From Pyropia yezoensis (lineage: Eukaryota; Rhodophyta; Bangiophyceae; Bangiales; Bangiaceae): a DNA stretch of 64,000 bases. The position numbers and the translations under genes were made by a program. Location of the stretch: the NCBI GenBank assembly GCA_009829735.1, contig CM020619.1:24887554-24951553 (forward strand), given 5' to 3'. Positions 29,171-39,104 of this stretch are shown in pieces. The stretch's first letter is position 1. Every line of letters starts with the position of its first letter. The notes under the pieces are model-generated. The model worked only from the letters and a program-made list of their open reading frames with translations, ran no database searches and had not been told where the DNA came from.

Positions 29171-32100
29171 TGCGCCCCCGGCTGGCGACGGCCGCCCACC
29201 CAACCGGCAGCCCCGCCGTCGGCGGCCACCGTCGGTCGTCCCGCCGGCGGTCGACGCGGCAGTCGTCCACCGCCAGACGGGGGGAAGGGGTGCGGGCAGG
29301 GGGGGGGGGGGGGGGGGCTTGCGTGCGTGCGCTGGGCAAACGGCCGGCCTCCATGCGGGACCGTGCCGAGCGGCGGGCGGCCGTCGATGGGAGGGAGGGC
29401 TGTGTCCCCTCCGTCACCCCCACCGCCCCTCTCCCCCCCTCTCCCCTCCTCTCCCCCCCTCTCCCCTCCTCTCCCCCCCTCTCCCGTCGGCGGGGCTGCA
29501 CCCTGCCAACCCCCCCCCCCCCCCCCCCCCCCTCGTCGCCACCGACGCCGCCGTTGCCACCGCCCCCACCCTAGAGCCCCCCGCCACAGGCACAGCTACC
29601 GCCACGGCCACTGCGGCTGCAGCGGGTCGCCGCCGCGGCTGCCGCGGCCGCGCCGTCAGCAGCGGGGTGGGGGGGGGGGCGGCCGTGGCCGTGGCCAGCG
29701 TCGAGAGACCGCCGCCGCGGCAATCAATGGGCAACTCGGGGGCGGGTCTGCAGTGTGCCCGGGGAGGACGCTGGCAGGGCGGGAGGGGGGGGGGGGGGGG
29801 GGGGGGCGCTAGTCAGGCGGGCGGTGCCAGCATGGCCACAAGAGGCCGCCCGCCCATCTTACTCGGTGGCACGGGGCCTGGCCCACTCACCATCATACGC
29901 CGCCCGCCCGCCCGCCCGCCCGCCGCCACCGCCCCACTCTCCGCGGGGCGGGCTGTCGACAGCCACGCACCGCCGCACGCCGGGGCACCACCCCCCGGCA
30001 CCCCCCCACCGCCGACCGCCCTGACGTCAGTGGCAGCCCACGGACTCGCGGCAGGGGCGCGGTGCGACGGGGGTGGTGGGTGCGGGGGGGGGGGGGATGG
30101 CCGTGGTGGGCATGCAAGAACCCCCCCCCCAAAAAAAGGGTGTTGGGGGGGGGGGTTGGAGTGGGCGCAGGAGCAGGCAGCCCCAGGCGCTGCCCCCCGC
30201 GCCGGCGCCCCACCCACCGCCGCCCCCCGCTCGCACCCACCCACCCATTCCCGCACCTACAACGGTCGCCGCCGCCGGCCGTTTGGAGGGGGGAGCGTGA
30301 AGCCGCCCTGTCACCCACGTTGGCACGTGCGCCAGGAGGGGGCATCCGTCCCACCCCCCCGCAAGCCCCGCCAAGCGCATCCAACCCAATCCACCCAGAA
30401 CCGTCATGGCCTGGCCGCCTGGACGGGCCGGGCGGCGGTTCCGCAAGGGCGGGTGGCTGCGCCCGCCCGCCGGCGGCCGCAGCCACCACACACACCAGTG
30501 GGGACAGCCACCACTGGCGGCAGCGGCTGGCCGGCGTGGCGCCGCCCCGGCGCGCGCCGCTCGCGCGCCGCGGGCGCCGCGGAGGCGGCCGGGTGTCCCT
30601 GCCCAGCTGTGCCGCTTTGCCGCCGCGTCGCGGCGGCGGCGGCCGCGACCGTCGGCGGCAGCGGCAGTGGCGGGCGGCACAGCTGGCTGCGCATCGCGGC
30701 CGTGGCGGTGGCCGTGGGCGGCGGCAGTGGCGCCGGTAGTTGGGGGTGCGGGAGGGGGCGGTAGGTGGGGGGGGCCGCAACGGGGGGGGGGCGACCGGCG
30801 GGCTGGGTCAGCCCCCCCCGCCGCGGCTGCCGTGCCCCCCCGCCCCCCGTCTAGAGGTGACAGGCAAAGGGGGGCGCTGCCCTACTCCACCGGCCGGCGG
30901 CAGCACCCGCGGGCGAATAGCCCGCGCATACAGCAGCGTGCCGCGGCTCCCACACGCGGGGCCGCGGCGCTCTCCCCATGGGCCCATGGGCGCAGCCGCG
31001 GCCCACACAAGCAGCCCACTTGAGGGGTGGGGTGTCGCGCGCGGTGATCGCCCCCCCCCCCCCCCCCCGCCACCCCCCCCGCTTCCCCGTCGCCTCCCGC
31101 CTCGAGGTCCTTCCCCCCGCCGACGCCTCTCCCTCTCTCTCCTGTCTAGGCACGCGACCGCCGCCGGCCCCCACCGCGCATCCCCCCGCACCGGCCGACG
31201 CACCGTCGGGGGAGCCGCGCATGTCAGCGAGGCGGGGGGGCCGGGGGGCAGAGGATCCGGGGCCAACCGGTGGGGCATGCGGGTGGCCCCACGAACAACC
31301 GCACCAAAGGGGGGGGAAGGCGGGCGCGTCCATTGGCGTCTCGGGTGTTGGAAGGAGGAGGCGGCAGTGGCGGGCGGGAGGGGAAGGGGAAGGGGGAGGG
31401 GGGAGGGGGGGGGGGGTATCTAGGATGGGGTTGGCGCCAGAAGGGCGGGGGAGGGAGGAAGGCCAGAGGAGGCCGGAACGGGTGGCGAGCGGCTGACGCC
31501 CCCCTTCCCTCCCCCGCCCCCCCCCCCCCCCCCCCCCCCGCCTCCCCCTCCGTCTCCCCACGCTCGTCCCGGTTTGGTTGTGCAAGACACGCGGCTCTGC
31601 AAACGCCGTTGCGTGCAGGCTGTGGAGGCGACGCCGTTGGGATGGCTGGGGGGGGTCGTCCGCCCCTCGCCCCCCTCGCATGCTCGGCAGGGCGGGTGGG
31701 GGGACGGGGGGGGGGGGAAGGGGCGGGGGGAAGGGGGTGGGGGGTGGCGGCCACGGCGTTGGGCCCGCCCACCATGATGGTGCCCGACGCACGCCACGAT
31801 GGAGAGGGGTGCCCGCGTGGTCGCCGACTGATACCGTCGTGAGCCACGAGCCGCGGCGCTCTGCCCTCGAGCTGCCAATGGGGAGCCGCCGTTCGTGACT
31901 TGGTGTCGTAGTTGAAGAAAGTGGCTCTTCAAGTGTCTTCAAGGTCAAAGACGATTAACATTCATGAAGACGTTTGATAATATAACTGTAGAATATGTGC
32001 GAATCTTGATTCTTTTGACCGGTGGTCCAGCCCGGCCTGGCCGCTGGGCCCAACACGCGCACTGGAGAGCGCACCCGCAGATGCGACGCCAACACGACAC

Positions 32101-33332
32101 CCGCACCGGGACCGGCACGGGACCCCGCCGCGGCAGCAGCGGTCGCCGCCAGCAGCCCTCTGTCGCCGCGGCACTTCCTTTCCGCCACGCGGCCACGTCC
32201 GCGCGTGGCGGCGGCCGCGGCGACAGTGCGGACGGCAGGGACCGCCGAGACGACCGCCGCGAGCCGCCGGGGAGTTGCGGGGGGGGGGGGGAAGGGAGGG
32301 GTTGGATGGAAAAGGAACAAGGGGTGGCCGACAGGCAGGGGTGCATCATCGCGCCGCCGCGACTGTCGCGCAGGGGCGGTGGGGAGAGGGGGCAGCCGCA
32401 AGACCACCGCAGGCCACCGGGGGGGCGGCCGTGAGCGGCAATGGCAGTGGCGGCGCCAGCGGGGCGACGGGCCGCGGACACCTCAGCGCTCCAAAGGCAA
32501 GACTAAAACTGGGCACACCCCGGTGGCGGGTGTGGCACTGTGGGGTGGATTTTGCACCAGGCTGGACGGCGCCGGCGGCGTGGCAGCAACTGATGCTGCT
32601 GGTGCACGCCTCAGATCACAAGAAGCAAGCGGCAAGCACACCTCCCCCGCCCCGGCCGTGCTCCACATCACTGGGATACGCATCGCCGCCGCCCCTTTGC
32701 TCCCCCCCATCCCTCTCCAAAGCTGCCCCTCCCCCTTGGCGCAGCCTGACGCGGCATTCGACTGTCGTCCACCGTTCCACATTTTTCATTGCTGTTCACT
32801 CTCCACGGAGATTGCGGCTCTGTACGTATCGCGTCGGCCGGTAGTGCGTGCCACCAATAATAGTGAGGAGCGCCCCCGCACCCGCGAGGTGCGCACGCCC
32901 CCAGGCTGGGAGACCGTGTGGAGCCCCAGTCCCGCCTGTCGTGTCAGATGCCACCACTTGGCGGGCGCGCGGGCGGACAGGGGGGCGCGACGGCAGGCGG
33001 GTGGGCTGGCGGGCGGGGAGGCGGGCGCACGGGCGGGCGGCCTGAATGCCGGCCAGGCAGTGGTCGGCGCACCCTCACCTGCGCATCGGTCCGGACAACT
33101 GTTCAAAACGCAACGCCAGGTGCGTGCGGCTGCCCCCACCAGCTGCCGACCACGGACCTACCCACACCCTCCCGCCGAGACAACCTTGGCCAGTCGTGAC
33201 ACCCCTCTCCTCCCCACACGGACTACCTCCCGCCCCTCTCTCCCTTCCCACTGTCCTCGCACCCACCCACCTGCCTCCCTCCAACCGGCAATACATACTT
33301 CGCTATGTGCATACGCATCGAAAGTGTCCATC

Positions 33333-34012
33333 ATGGTTACCATCCCTGCGCTGGCGGCCGCAGCCGCCACCGCCGCCGCAACCGCCGTGGTGGTGGCTGC
33401 CTCGGTGTCTAGCGCGGTGGCACAGGCGCGGTCCACCGAGACCAACTTTGCGCAGGCGCTCACGTGGACGGGCGCCGGCACCTGCGCCGGCAAGCCCCCC
33501 CGGGTGCCCTTCAACGCGTCGCTCATTGGGACGGAGCACAGTCGGCGTTTGAATGCTACCGGCCCCGCTCGCCGTTGAGCTTGAAGGCTCGCGCCCGCGC
33601 GCTGGTCATGACCGACGAGGATGATGGCGGCTACCCCAAGTGCTCTGGTGACGTTATCGCCCTCCGTTTCGAACGGGCATGGAAACGACCCTACTTCAAC
33701 ATGAAGCCCAGTTTCGACGTCAAGGACCAGTTTGGCACCGACTATCAGTTGCCCGCCCGGTTCGGCGGTAGCTGCGACAAGGCGCGCGCGGAGCTGGGCA
33801 TCGCCGAGCTCCGCTACGGGCCGTGGGGCAGCGGCCGTCCCACGTTTGTACGCCTCCTCTGCATCATGACCCGCCTGGTGAGGCAGTTGCGCGATTTTCG
33901 ATGCCCCGACATCAACACCCCAGTGTACAAGCCTGTACAGCTGGACAGCCCGTTTGCGACTTTGGTGACCTTCCTGGAGAACGTCGCCTACCTCTATTCG
34001 GTGTCTGTCTGA
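33333..34012 (+). pseudogene. Secreted protein of unknown family, interrupted by one frameshift
   Basis: The ATG at 33333 opens a frame with a signal-peptide-like start (MVTIPALAAAAATAAATAVV, ending about AVAQA) followed by TNFAQALTWTGAGTCAGKPP. Near 33530-33550 protein-like sequence shifts to the frame that ends at TGA 34010-34012 (FECYRPRSPLSLKARARALV ... GDVIALRFERAWKRPYFNM). A one-base change would join them into about 226 residues. The shift is too small to be an intron, so this is either a recent pseudogene or a sequencing error. Four cysteines and the signal sequence suggest an extracellular protein. The stop lies 36 bp before a Tc1/mariner-like element. Family not recognised. Confidence 0.5.
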
Positions 34013-34048
34013 GGAGCTAGAGAATTTGGCAGCTTCAGTGAGAGTGTA

Positions 34049-34075
34049 CAGATGGTACCCAATATTATTTGCCCA
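34049..34075 (+). repeat. Left terminal inverted repeat of copy 2
   Basis: 27 bp beginning cagatggtacccaatattat, the reverse complement of 34704-34730 except at one position. Confidence 0.82.
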
Positions 34076-34144
34076 TTCCAACCGTCAGATCCCGAGATTT
34101 ATATTGACTCGATGCGACCGTCAGTTTCCAGTGCAAGAAACGCA

Positions 34145-34531
34145 CTAATACTTGGTGCCAGACCCGTTCGCTTCCACCACCCCCCGCACACGGCGGCACA
34201 TGCTCTCGGTCAGGTGCTTGAAATCGGCGCTCGGTATCGACGCCCACTCTTCCTGCAGGGCAGTGAACAGCTCGTCCTTCGTCTTGGGGAGGGGGGGCCC
34301 GACTGCGGTGCTGGTTCGTCCCTGGTTGACCTTTTCGGCGATTGGCCGACCTCGGTTGTCCTGGCGCGCAGTGGCCGCCGCCCGCCGCGCGTCGGCTGCG
34401 TGGTAGCTGACCACCGTCTTGGGGATGCCGAGCGCGGTGGCGATGCCCCCATTGGACTTCTTGTTCGTGACCATGGTCTTGATGGCGCCGACTTCCTAAG
34501 GGCATAGGGGGGTCCTGCCCTTGCCCCCCAT
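34145..34531 (-). pseudogene. Deleted Tc1/mariner transposase with nonsense codon
   Basis: The frame can be read from an ATG at about 34529-34531 (MGGKGRTPLCP), meets TAG at 34496-34498 as codon 12, and continues in the same frame to the stop before 34145. After the stop it reads as a helix-turn-helix (MVTNKKSNGGIATALGIPKT, residues aligned with copy 1). It then jumps to the region near the transposase C-terminus (PKTKDELFTALQEEWASIP) and the family tail ending GTKY. The catalytic core is missing, with a different deletion boundary from copy 1, so the two deletions are independent. Confidence 0.75.
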
Positions 34532-34703
34532 GGTGCTGCTTTTTTTTTTTCTTCGCTGGGAGAGAAGCTATGGGCGCTTCTTTATAGCACCATGCCCCGC
34601 AACGCTGCGCCCAAGTGACTGCAATGCGCCAGAGCAGCACCACTGAGGCCGCTTTTTGGATCTCGTCCGTGGTCGATTTGGTGTAAAAAGTGATCCGCCA
34701 GGG

Positions 34704-34730
34704 TGGGCAAATAATATTGGGTACCAACTG
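34704..34730 (-). repeat. Right terminal inverted repeat of copy 2
   Basis: Reverse complement of 34049-34075 with one mismatch, followed by TA. Confidence 0.82.
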
Positions 34731-34732
34731 TA

Positions 34733-35951
34733 CAGTCATAGTCGATACGCGTTTGGAGCTACCAGTCTTGTCCTTGCCTGTATGTACGAATGTGTGTACA
34801 GTACATGCTAAATTTAGGGGGGTGCGTACAGGTCAGGCGCAGCTGCGGCTATGCGCATCGCATAGCGCCAGCTGGTGCGCGGACACCGGGGCCCGTGGCG
34901 ACGCGTTTGCTTTCGGAGCGGCCGCTCGTGTGGGCCACCCTTCGCCGCCGGCCGTCCGCGGACCGCCGGCGGCGGAGGGCACCCCACACCCGCCCGTGGG
35001 CGAGCGCGGCCGCCGACGGCCGTGTGGGTCCCCACGGCTGGTAGGCCCCCCACCCGCCGCCCTTGGTCACATATGTACCATGATCCGCACCAACACACCC
35101 GGCAGCAAACGCACTACCCAGATGGCCATCCGCCTCTGCGCCCTATACTCCGCGTCGAATCGCTTTTACCAGCAGCTGGTCGGTCACCAGCGGCCCCTCA
35201 ACCTCCCCAAAGCGAAATGGAGGAGGGTGGACGGGGCCGCCGCCCCCATGCTGTTGGTCCCCGTGCCCCCTCCCCCCTCCAAACACCGCTTTCCGCACCT
35301 CATTCAGCTGAGCTGAATCAGCTCCTCGTGGAGGTTCCACGACCTCGCGACCGCCAGTTCGTCCTCGGCGGGCCCAATGCTATTTTTTCCTCTTCCACGA
35401 CCGGCCGGCCCCCCCCTTTCGCCCCCCTCAGTTATACAAACTAGAATCGGATTTTAAAACCTGGAGTCCGGGCAGGGTGAAACAGACCATTCGTGGACCC
35501 TGGAGTACATCTGTCGGAAATGTCATTGGGCGGCGGCCGCCCCCTTGATGGGGTCCTTAGGGGGGGTCGAGCCCACGGCTGTATAGTGTGAACCCTTGGT
35601 AGGATAGCTGCCCGCCCGGTTCGCTAATGGCCGAGACGATGGCGAGAAGCCCCGTTCGTCTCTAGCTCCGTGGCCGCCAACGTGCCGCCCACGTGCAGGC
35701 AGCAGCAGCAGCGCACGTGAGAGCTTGGCCGCCCTGTGCCCGCTCTGCCCACCCTGCCCGAGTCAAGGACGCTTTGTGACGCGGTCCATGCGGAAGAGCT
35801 CTCGGCTTGGCATTCTTGTGCTCCTCCTTTGCGTGCGGTAGTCGGCATAGGCCTTTATTGTTAGCGATGCAGCCGCGGCACTCTCGCAGTCAAGTATACA
35901 CAGACACAATCGACGATCGCACCTCGTCGCCCTCCAACGCCCCCTCCTCTT
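34733..35951. other. Spacer with a GC-rich palindrome
   Basis: No convincing gene. A strong imperfect palindrome is centred at 34958/34959. The rest has only short frames, including about 78 codons near 35080-35316 (+) without a recognisable domain. Confidence 0.45.
34928..34989. repeat. Imperfect GC-rich palindrome
   Basis: Centre tccgcgga at 34955-34962. Bases 34938-34954 pair with 34963-34979 with one mismatch and one G-T, and the pairing resumes outside through 34928-34934 / 34982-34989. Could form a long hairpin in DNA or RNA. Confidence 0.7.
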
Positions 35952-37343
35952 TCAACTGTCCCAAATGGCCCCAAACGCCGGGACTCCCTGCACCAGACAC
36001 CCACCGACCACCGCCCGCGTCACGCTCCTCCCACTCACCACAAACACCGCCTCCACGTCCCCCGCGTCGTGGGCGACCCGTAGGACCAGCTCGGTCATGT
36101 CCACCCGCCCCCCCGTAGCGGTGTCGTGGACGACGGAGCCGACCCCCTCTGCGACAATGGCGGGGATTTCGGGGCCAAAGGCGGTCTCGGGGTCGCGGCA
36201 CACCCACACCACCCGCACCGCGGCGGGCGACTGGAGGAGGTGCGGCAGCACCGGCGCGATGCCCGCGCCGGTGGCAAGCACGACGACCCGGCGGAACATG
36301 CGGATGTTGTACATAAAGCCGGGCGCGTGCAGCCGTCGCACCCACAGCGCGCACGGTGGGGACTCGACGAGCGCCCGCGTCCAGTCGCCAACGGCAGAGA
36401 CGATCATAGCGTGGGTGCGGCCGTGCCGCGCGGCCGCTACGGTCGCGAAAGAGTGCCAGCAGCCGAGCGGGTGATGGGAGACGCGGCCAGAGGTGCCCGC
36501 CGCGGGTGCGCCGCCGGCGAACTGGAGGACCACCGTATTGCGGTGGGGCACCAGGCTCGTGACCGCCACCCGCCGCACAAACACCCACGGCAGCGCCACC
36601 GAGGCGGTAATGGCGGCGGTGAGAACCCAGGCAGCAATGGCGCCGGCGCCGCCCCCGCCGCCCCCGCCGCCCGCCCCCTCCCGTCGCACCGCGTCGATGG
36701 CTAGAAACGCCCACAGCACGCCCAGCGTGAACCACCCCAGGTACCGGTGGGTGAGCTCCCACGCGTCGTGGTGCGCCGCCCGAAAGGCGGGCACAGACGA
36801 CGCACACAGGGTGGCCACCGCCGCGACAAGCACCCACCCCAACACCCTCACCACCGTCACGGCTACCGCGGGCCCTGCCGTCGCGGCGCGCCCGCGCACC
36901 GCCTGGACTGCAAAGTAGGCGAGCCATCCGGCGGCCGTCGTCGCCGCGCCGCTGTGGATGCCCCCCACATGGAAAGACAATCGGCACGCCGCAACGCGGA
37001 GGCCCCGCGGCAGCTTGTGAGGCGCGCGGGTGAGGAGCCAGAAGAAGGCACGCAGGGCCGCCTCGTTGCGGGCTGCCACCGAAACAGCCAGATTGACCAG
37101 CGCCACCAGCGGGAGGTCATCTGGGGATAGACGGAGGGAGCCCCAGAGGGAGAGTCCAAGCACGACCGCGTTGACAGCGACCACCAGCAGGAAGAGCTGC
37201 TGGTAACAAGCGTGTGCGGCAAGGATGACGGTGGTCCCAAGCCGACCGGGGCCCCTGTCGGAGAAGAGGGACTGCTCAACGGAGGGGGCGGTCAGTTGGG
37301 GTGACGTCGCGACCGCCTCCCCGCCATCGTCCGGGTCTGCCAT
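35952..37343 (-). CDS. Multi-pass membrane protein with ferredoxin-reductase-like C-terminus
   Basis: 463 residues from the ATG at 37341-37343 (MADPDDGGEAVATS); the frame is open further upstream, but that part is low-complexity. Hydrophobic segments at about residues 35-65, 75-95, 120-145, 155-180, 195-215 and 235-260 suggest six membrane spans, with histidines in FHVGGIHSG and HHDAWELTHRYLGWF. The C-terminal half is soluble: HPLGCWHSF in the position of a flavin-binding segment, then VVVLATGAGIAPVLPHLL, a glycine-rich nucleotide-binding loop of ferredoxin-NADP reductase type, and VRVVWVCRDPE. This layout resembles ferric-reductase/NADPH-oxidase-like proteins and related membrane proteins of fungi and plants. 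The canonical paired heme histidines are not obvious, so electron transfer is unproven. Confidence 0.65.
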   Translation of the reverse strand: MADPDDGGEAVATSPQLTAPSVEQSLFSDRGPGRLGTTVILAAHACYQQLFLLVVAVNAVVLGLSLWGSLRLSPDDLPLVALVNLAVSVAARNEAALRAFFWLLTRAPHKLPRGLRVAACRLSFHVGGIHSGAATTAAGWLAYFAVQAVRGRAATAGPAVAVTVVRVLGWVLVAAVATLCASSVPAFRAAHHDAWELTHRYLGWFTLGVLWAFLAIDAVRREGAGGGGGGGGAGAIAAWVLTAAITASVALPWVFVRRVAVTSLVPHRNTVVLQFAGGAPAAGTSGRVSHHPLGCWHSFATVAAARHGRTHAMIVSAVGDWTRALVESPPCALWVRRLHAPGFMYNIRMFRRVVVLATGAGIAPVLPHLLQSPAAVRVVWVCRDPETAFGPEIPAIVAEGVGSVVHDTATGGRVDMTELVLRVAHDAGDVEAVFVVSGRSVTRAVVGGCLVQGVPAFGAIWDS

Positions 37344-39104
37344 GGCTGTCGATGGCCCGCGACTCCTTGGCCGGCGCCCAGACGCCGCTGCAGGAGGAGC
37401 GGATAGAGCCGCATGCCTGCCGCGGCGAGGCGGGTCCGTCTTGCCCCCTCCCGTCCCTTCGTCCCGAACGAGTGGCTGCCCAGGCGACACTGCCGAATAC
37501 AGAGGGCGGGTTGCGAGGCTTGAGTATTGCAAACTTACCATCTTATACATTTTTCCTGTCTTCGCACGTGGTCGTAGCCGGCGTCGCGACACACTGCGTG
37601 AGAGCCCTTGAGCTACTCGTTTTTGTCCACCTAGAAACCAGCCTAATTAAAACAACAGCGTAGCGCAGCGGTCGTCCAACGGTGCGTAGTTTGACAGGTA
37701 TGGAGCACCCGATCGCATGCGAATGATTGAAAGCGCGTGCGCGAAAACACCTTGGCCTTTCACATTGACATTGAATTCCTGGGCTTGGTCGTGGAAATTA
37801 TTTTTTGTGACTCGCCAAAAAATTCGGTCGCCGCCTCGGTCGCCGTTCCCACCTCACGAAGCCAACGCAAAGACACTAGCAACCCAACTCTGCAGGACCT
37901 GGTAGGAACCACCTGGCTGTCGCAGTAGTCACCACAGACAGCGGCCTGACCAGTCCCCGAGAGGACGCTCCGTCGTCAAGACCACAGCAGCCACCTCTAC
38001 TCACTCGCACCACCCCTGCCGCCGCATCGTCCCCACTGGTACATGCTCTCACCGCCACCGCGCAGTCCCCACTTAGCCGCCGCCGTCCACCCCCCCCGTG
38101 CTCCACCTCCCTTTCCACCGCGTTTCCGAGGTCTCCCTCGACATGCTTCCCAACGATATCCGCTGGCACAAGCCATCCTTTGACAACCAATCCACCCCAG
38201 TTTCTCGCCGCAGCCGGTTGGCCACGCTTCGTCCGAGCTCCCACCGTCGCTGGCTGGCAACAACCCTGGGAGGAGGTAGAGTGAGCGGAAAAGTACCGTC
38301 TTGTGCCGGTCAGCAACTGGGAGCAATGTCGTCGCCGCCCCTTGCGGTGCGGTGCGGCGCGGGCAGGCTGCGTGTGGGGGCTGTTGGTGTGATGGCTGCG
38401 TTGACCGCGCTTGTCAGCCGCCTCCACGCACCACGACGGTGGCACCTCATGATGGAGGGTTCGAGAGCAGACGCGAAAGGTGGTGTGGGGGTGGGCGCGG
38501 GGGAGGAGGGTAGGCACCGTTGATGACGCCAGCCACCGGGTAAGTGCAGTGTCGCCAAGAGGGGGCGTGGCGGTGGCGATGGCGACACAGGGCGCAGCCG
38601 GATAGGACGAACTGGCCCACCACACATCATGTGCCACAAAAAGCGTGGCCGCGCATATCGATACGTTGGGAACACTCCCCCCGCCGCGGCTCAGGGCGGC
38701 ACCGCAAGTGCACTCGCAGCGTAAGCCAGAGTGGGGGCGGGGGGGGGGGGTAGAGAGGGAGCCGTTGGCCTGCGCCTGTTGGCGGCTGGCGCGACAGGCG
38801 GCTGGCCGGGTCGATCCATCATGCCCCCCATGCAGGCGGCGCAAACGTGCCCGCCGCCAGCCGGGGAGTGCCCCGGCGGGGGTGATGCAGCCGACGGCGG
38901 CGAGATGGCACGCAGGCGCCGGTGAACGTTGGGGGGGGGGGGGGGGGGGGATGGCTGCTGCTGCAGCGCCACTCTGGTCGCGCACTCGCCGCCGCTGCGG
39001 GAGCCCCACTTCAGACGTCAGCCCCACGCAGGCGGCACGCCTCCTCCCCCCCACATGCCCGCCTCTATCACTGTCCCGCACCCCCGACGCCCCGCACGGG
39101 GACC
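37344..39104. other. Spacer, no confident gene
   Basis: Should hold the 5' region of the membrane-protein gene and the 3' end of the gluconolactonase-like gene. A 410-codon minus-strand frame at 37876-39108 lacks any domain and has a biased, shuffled look, so I do not call it. A G20 run lies at 38931-38950. Confidence 0.45.

Larger units (their letters stand above)
27403..33332. other. Low-complexity block rich in G/C homopolymers, no confident gene
   Basis: About 5.9 kb dominated by runs of G or C and GGC-like triplets. Very long frames occur on both strands at the same place, but they consist of Gly, Arg, Pro and Ala with no domain, so I call none. Landmarks are homopolymers at 28483-28509 (G27), 28549-28569 (G21), 29144-29170 (G27), 29785-29806 (G22) and 31517-31539 (C23), a 48-bp minisatellite, and a ctctccc-type repeat at about 29432-29485. 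An AT-richer stretch lies at about 31900-32010. Confidence 0.55.
34047..34732 (-). mobile_element. Tc1/mariner-like element, internally deleted (copy 2)
   Basis: 682 bp between TA dinucleotides at 34047-34048 and 34731-34732. Inverted repeats of 27 bp at 34049-34075 and 34704-34730 differ by one base. They share the core ggtacccaatatta with copy 1 at 390-2124, so both belong to one family. The minus-strand transposase remnant keeps the first helix-turn-helix and the C-terminal tail. The element is MITE-sized and non-autonomous. Confidence 0.82.

Noticed and set aside
27629-30764. Very long overlapping frames on both strands in the 27.6-30.8 kb block
   Set aside because: They consist almost wholly of Gly, Pro, Arg and Ala encoded by G/C homopolymers and simple triplets, exist in several frames at once, and show no domain.
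37660-37740. Possible tRNA gene (tagcgcagcggt-like string)
   Set aside because: No matching acceptor stem, anticodon stem or T-loop could be placed around it.
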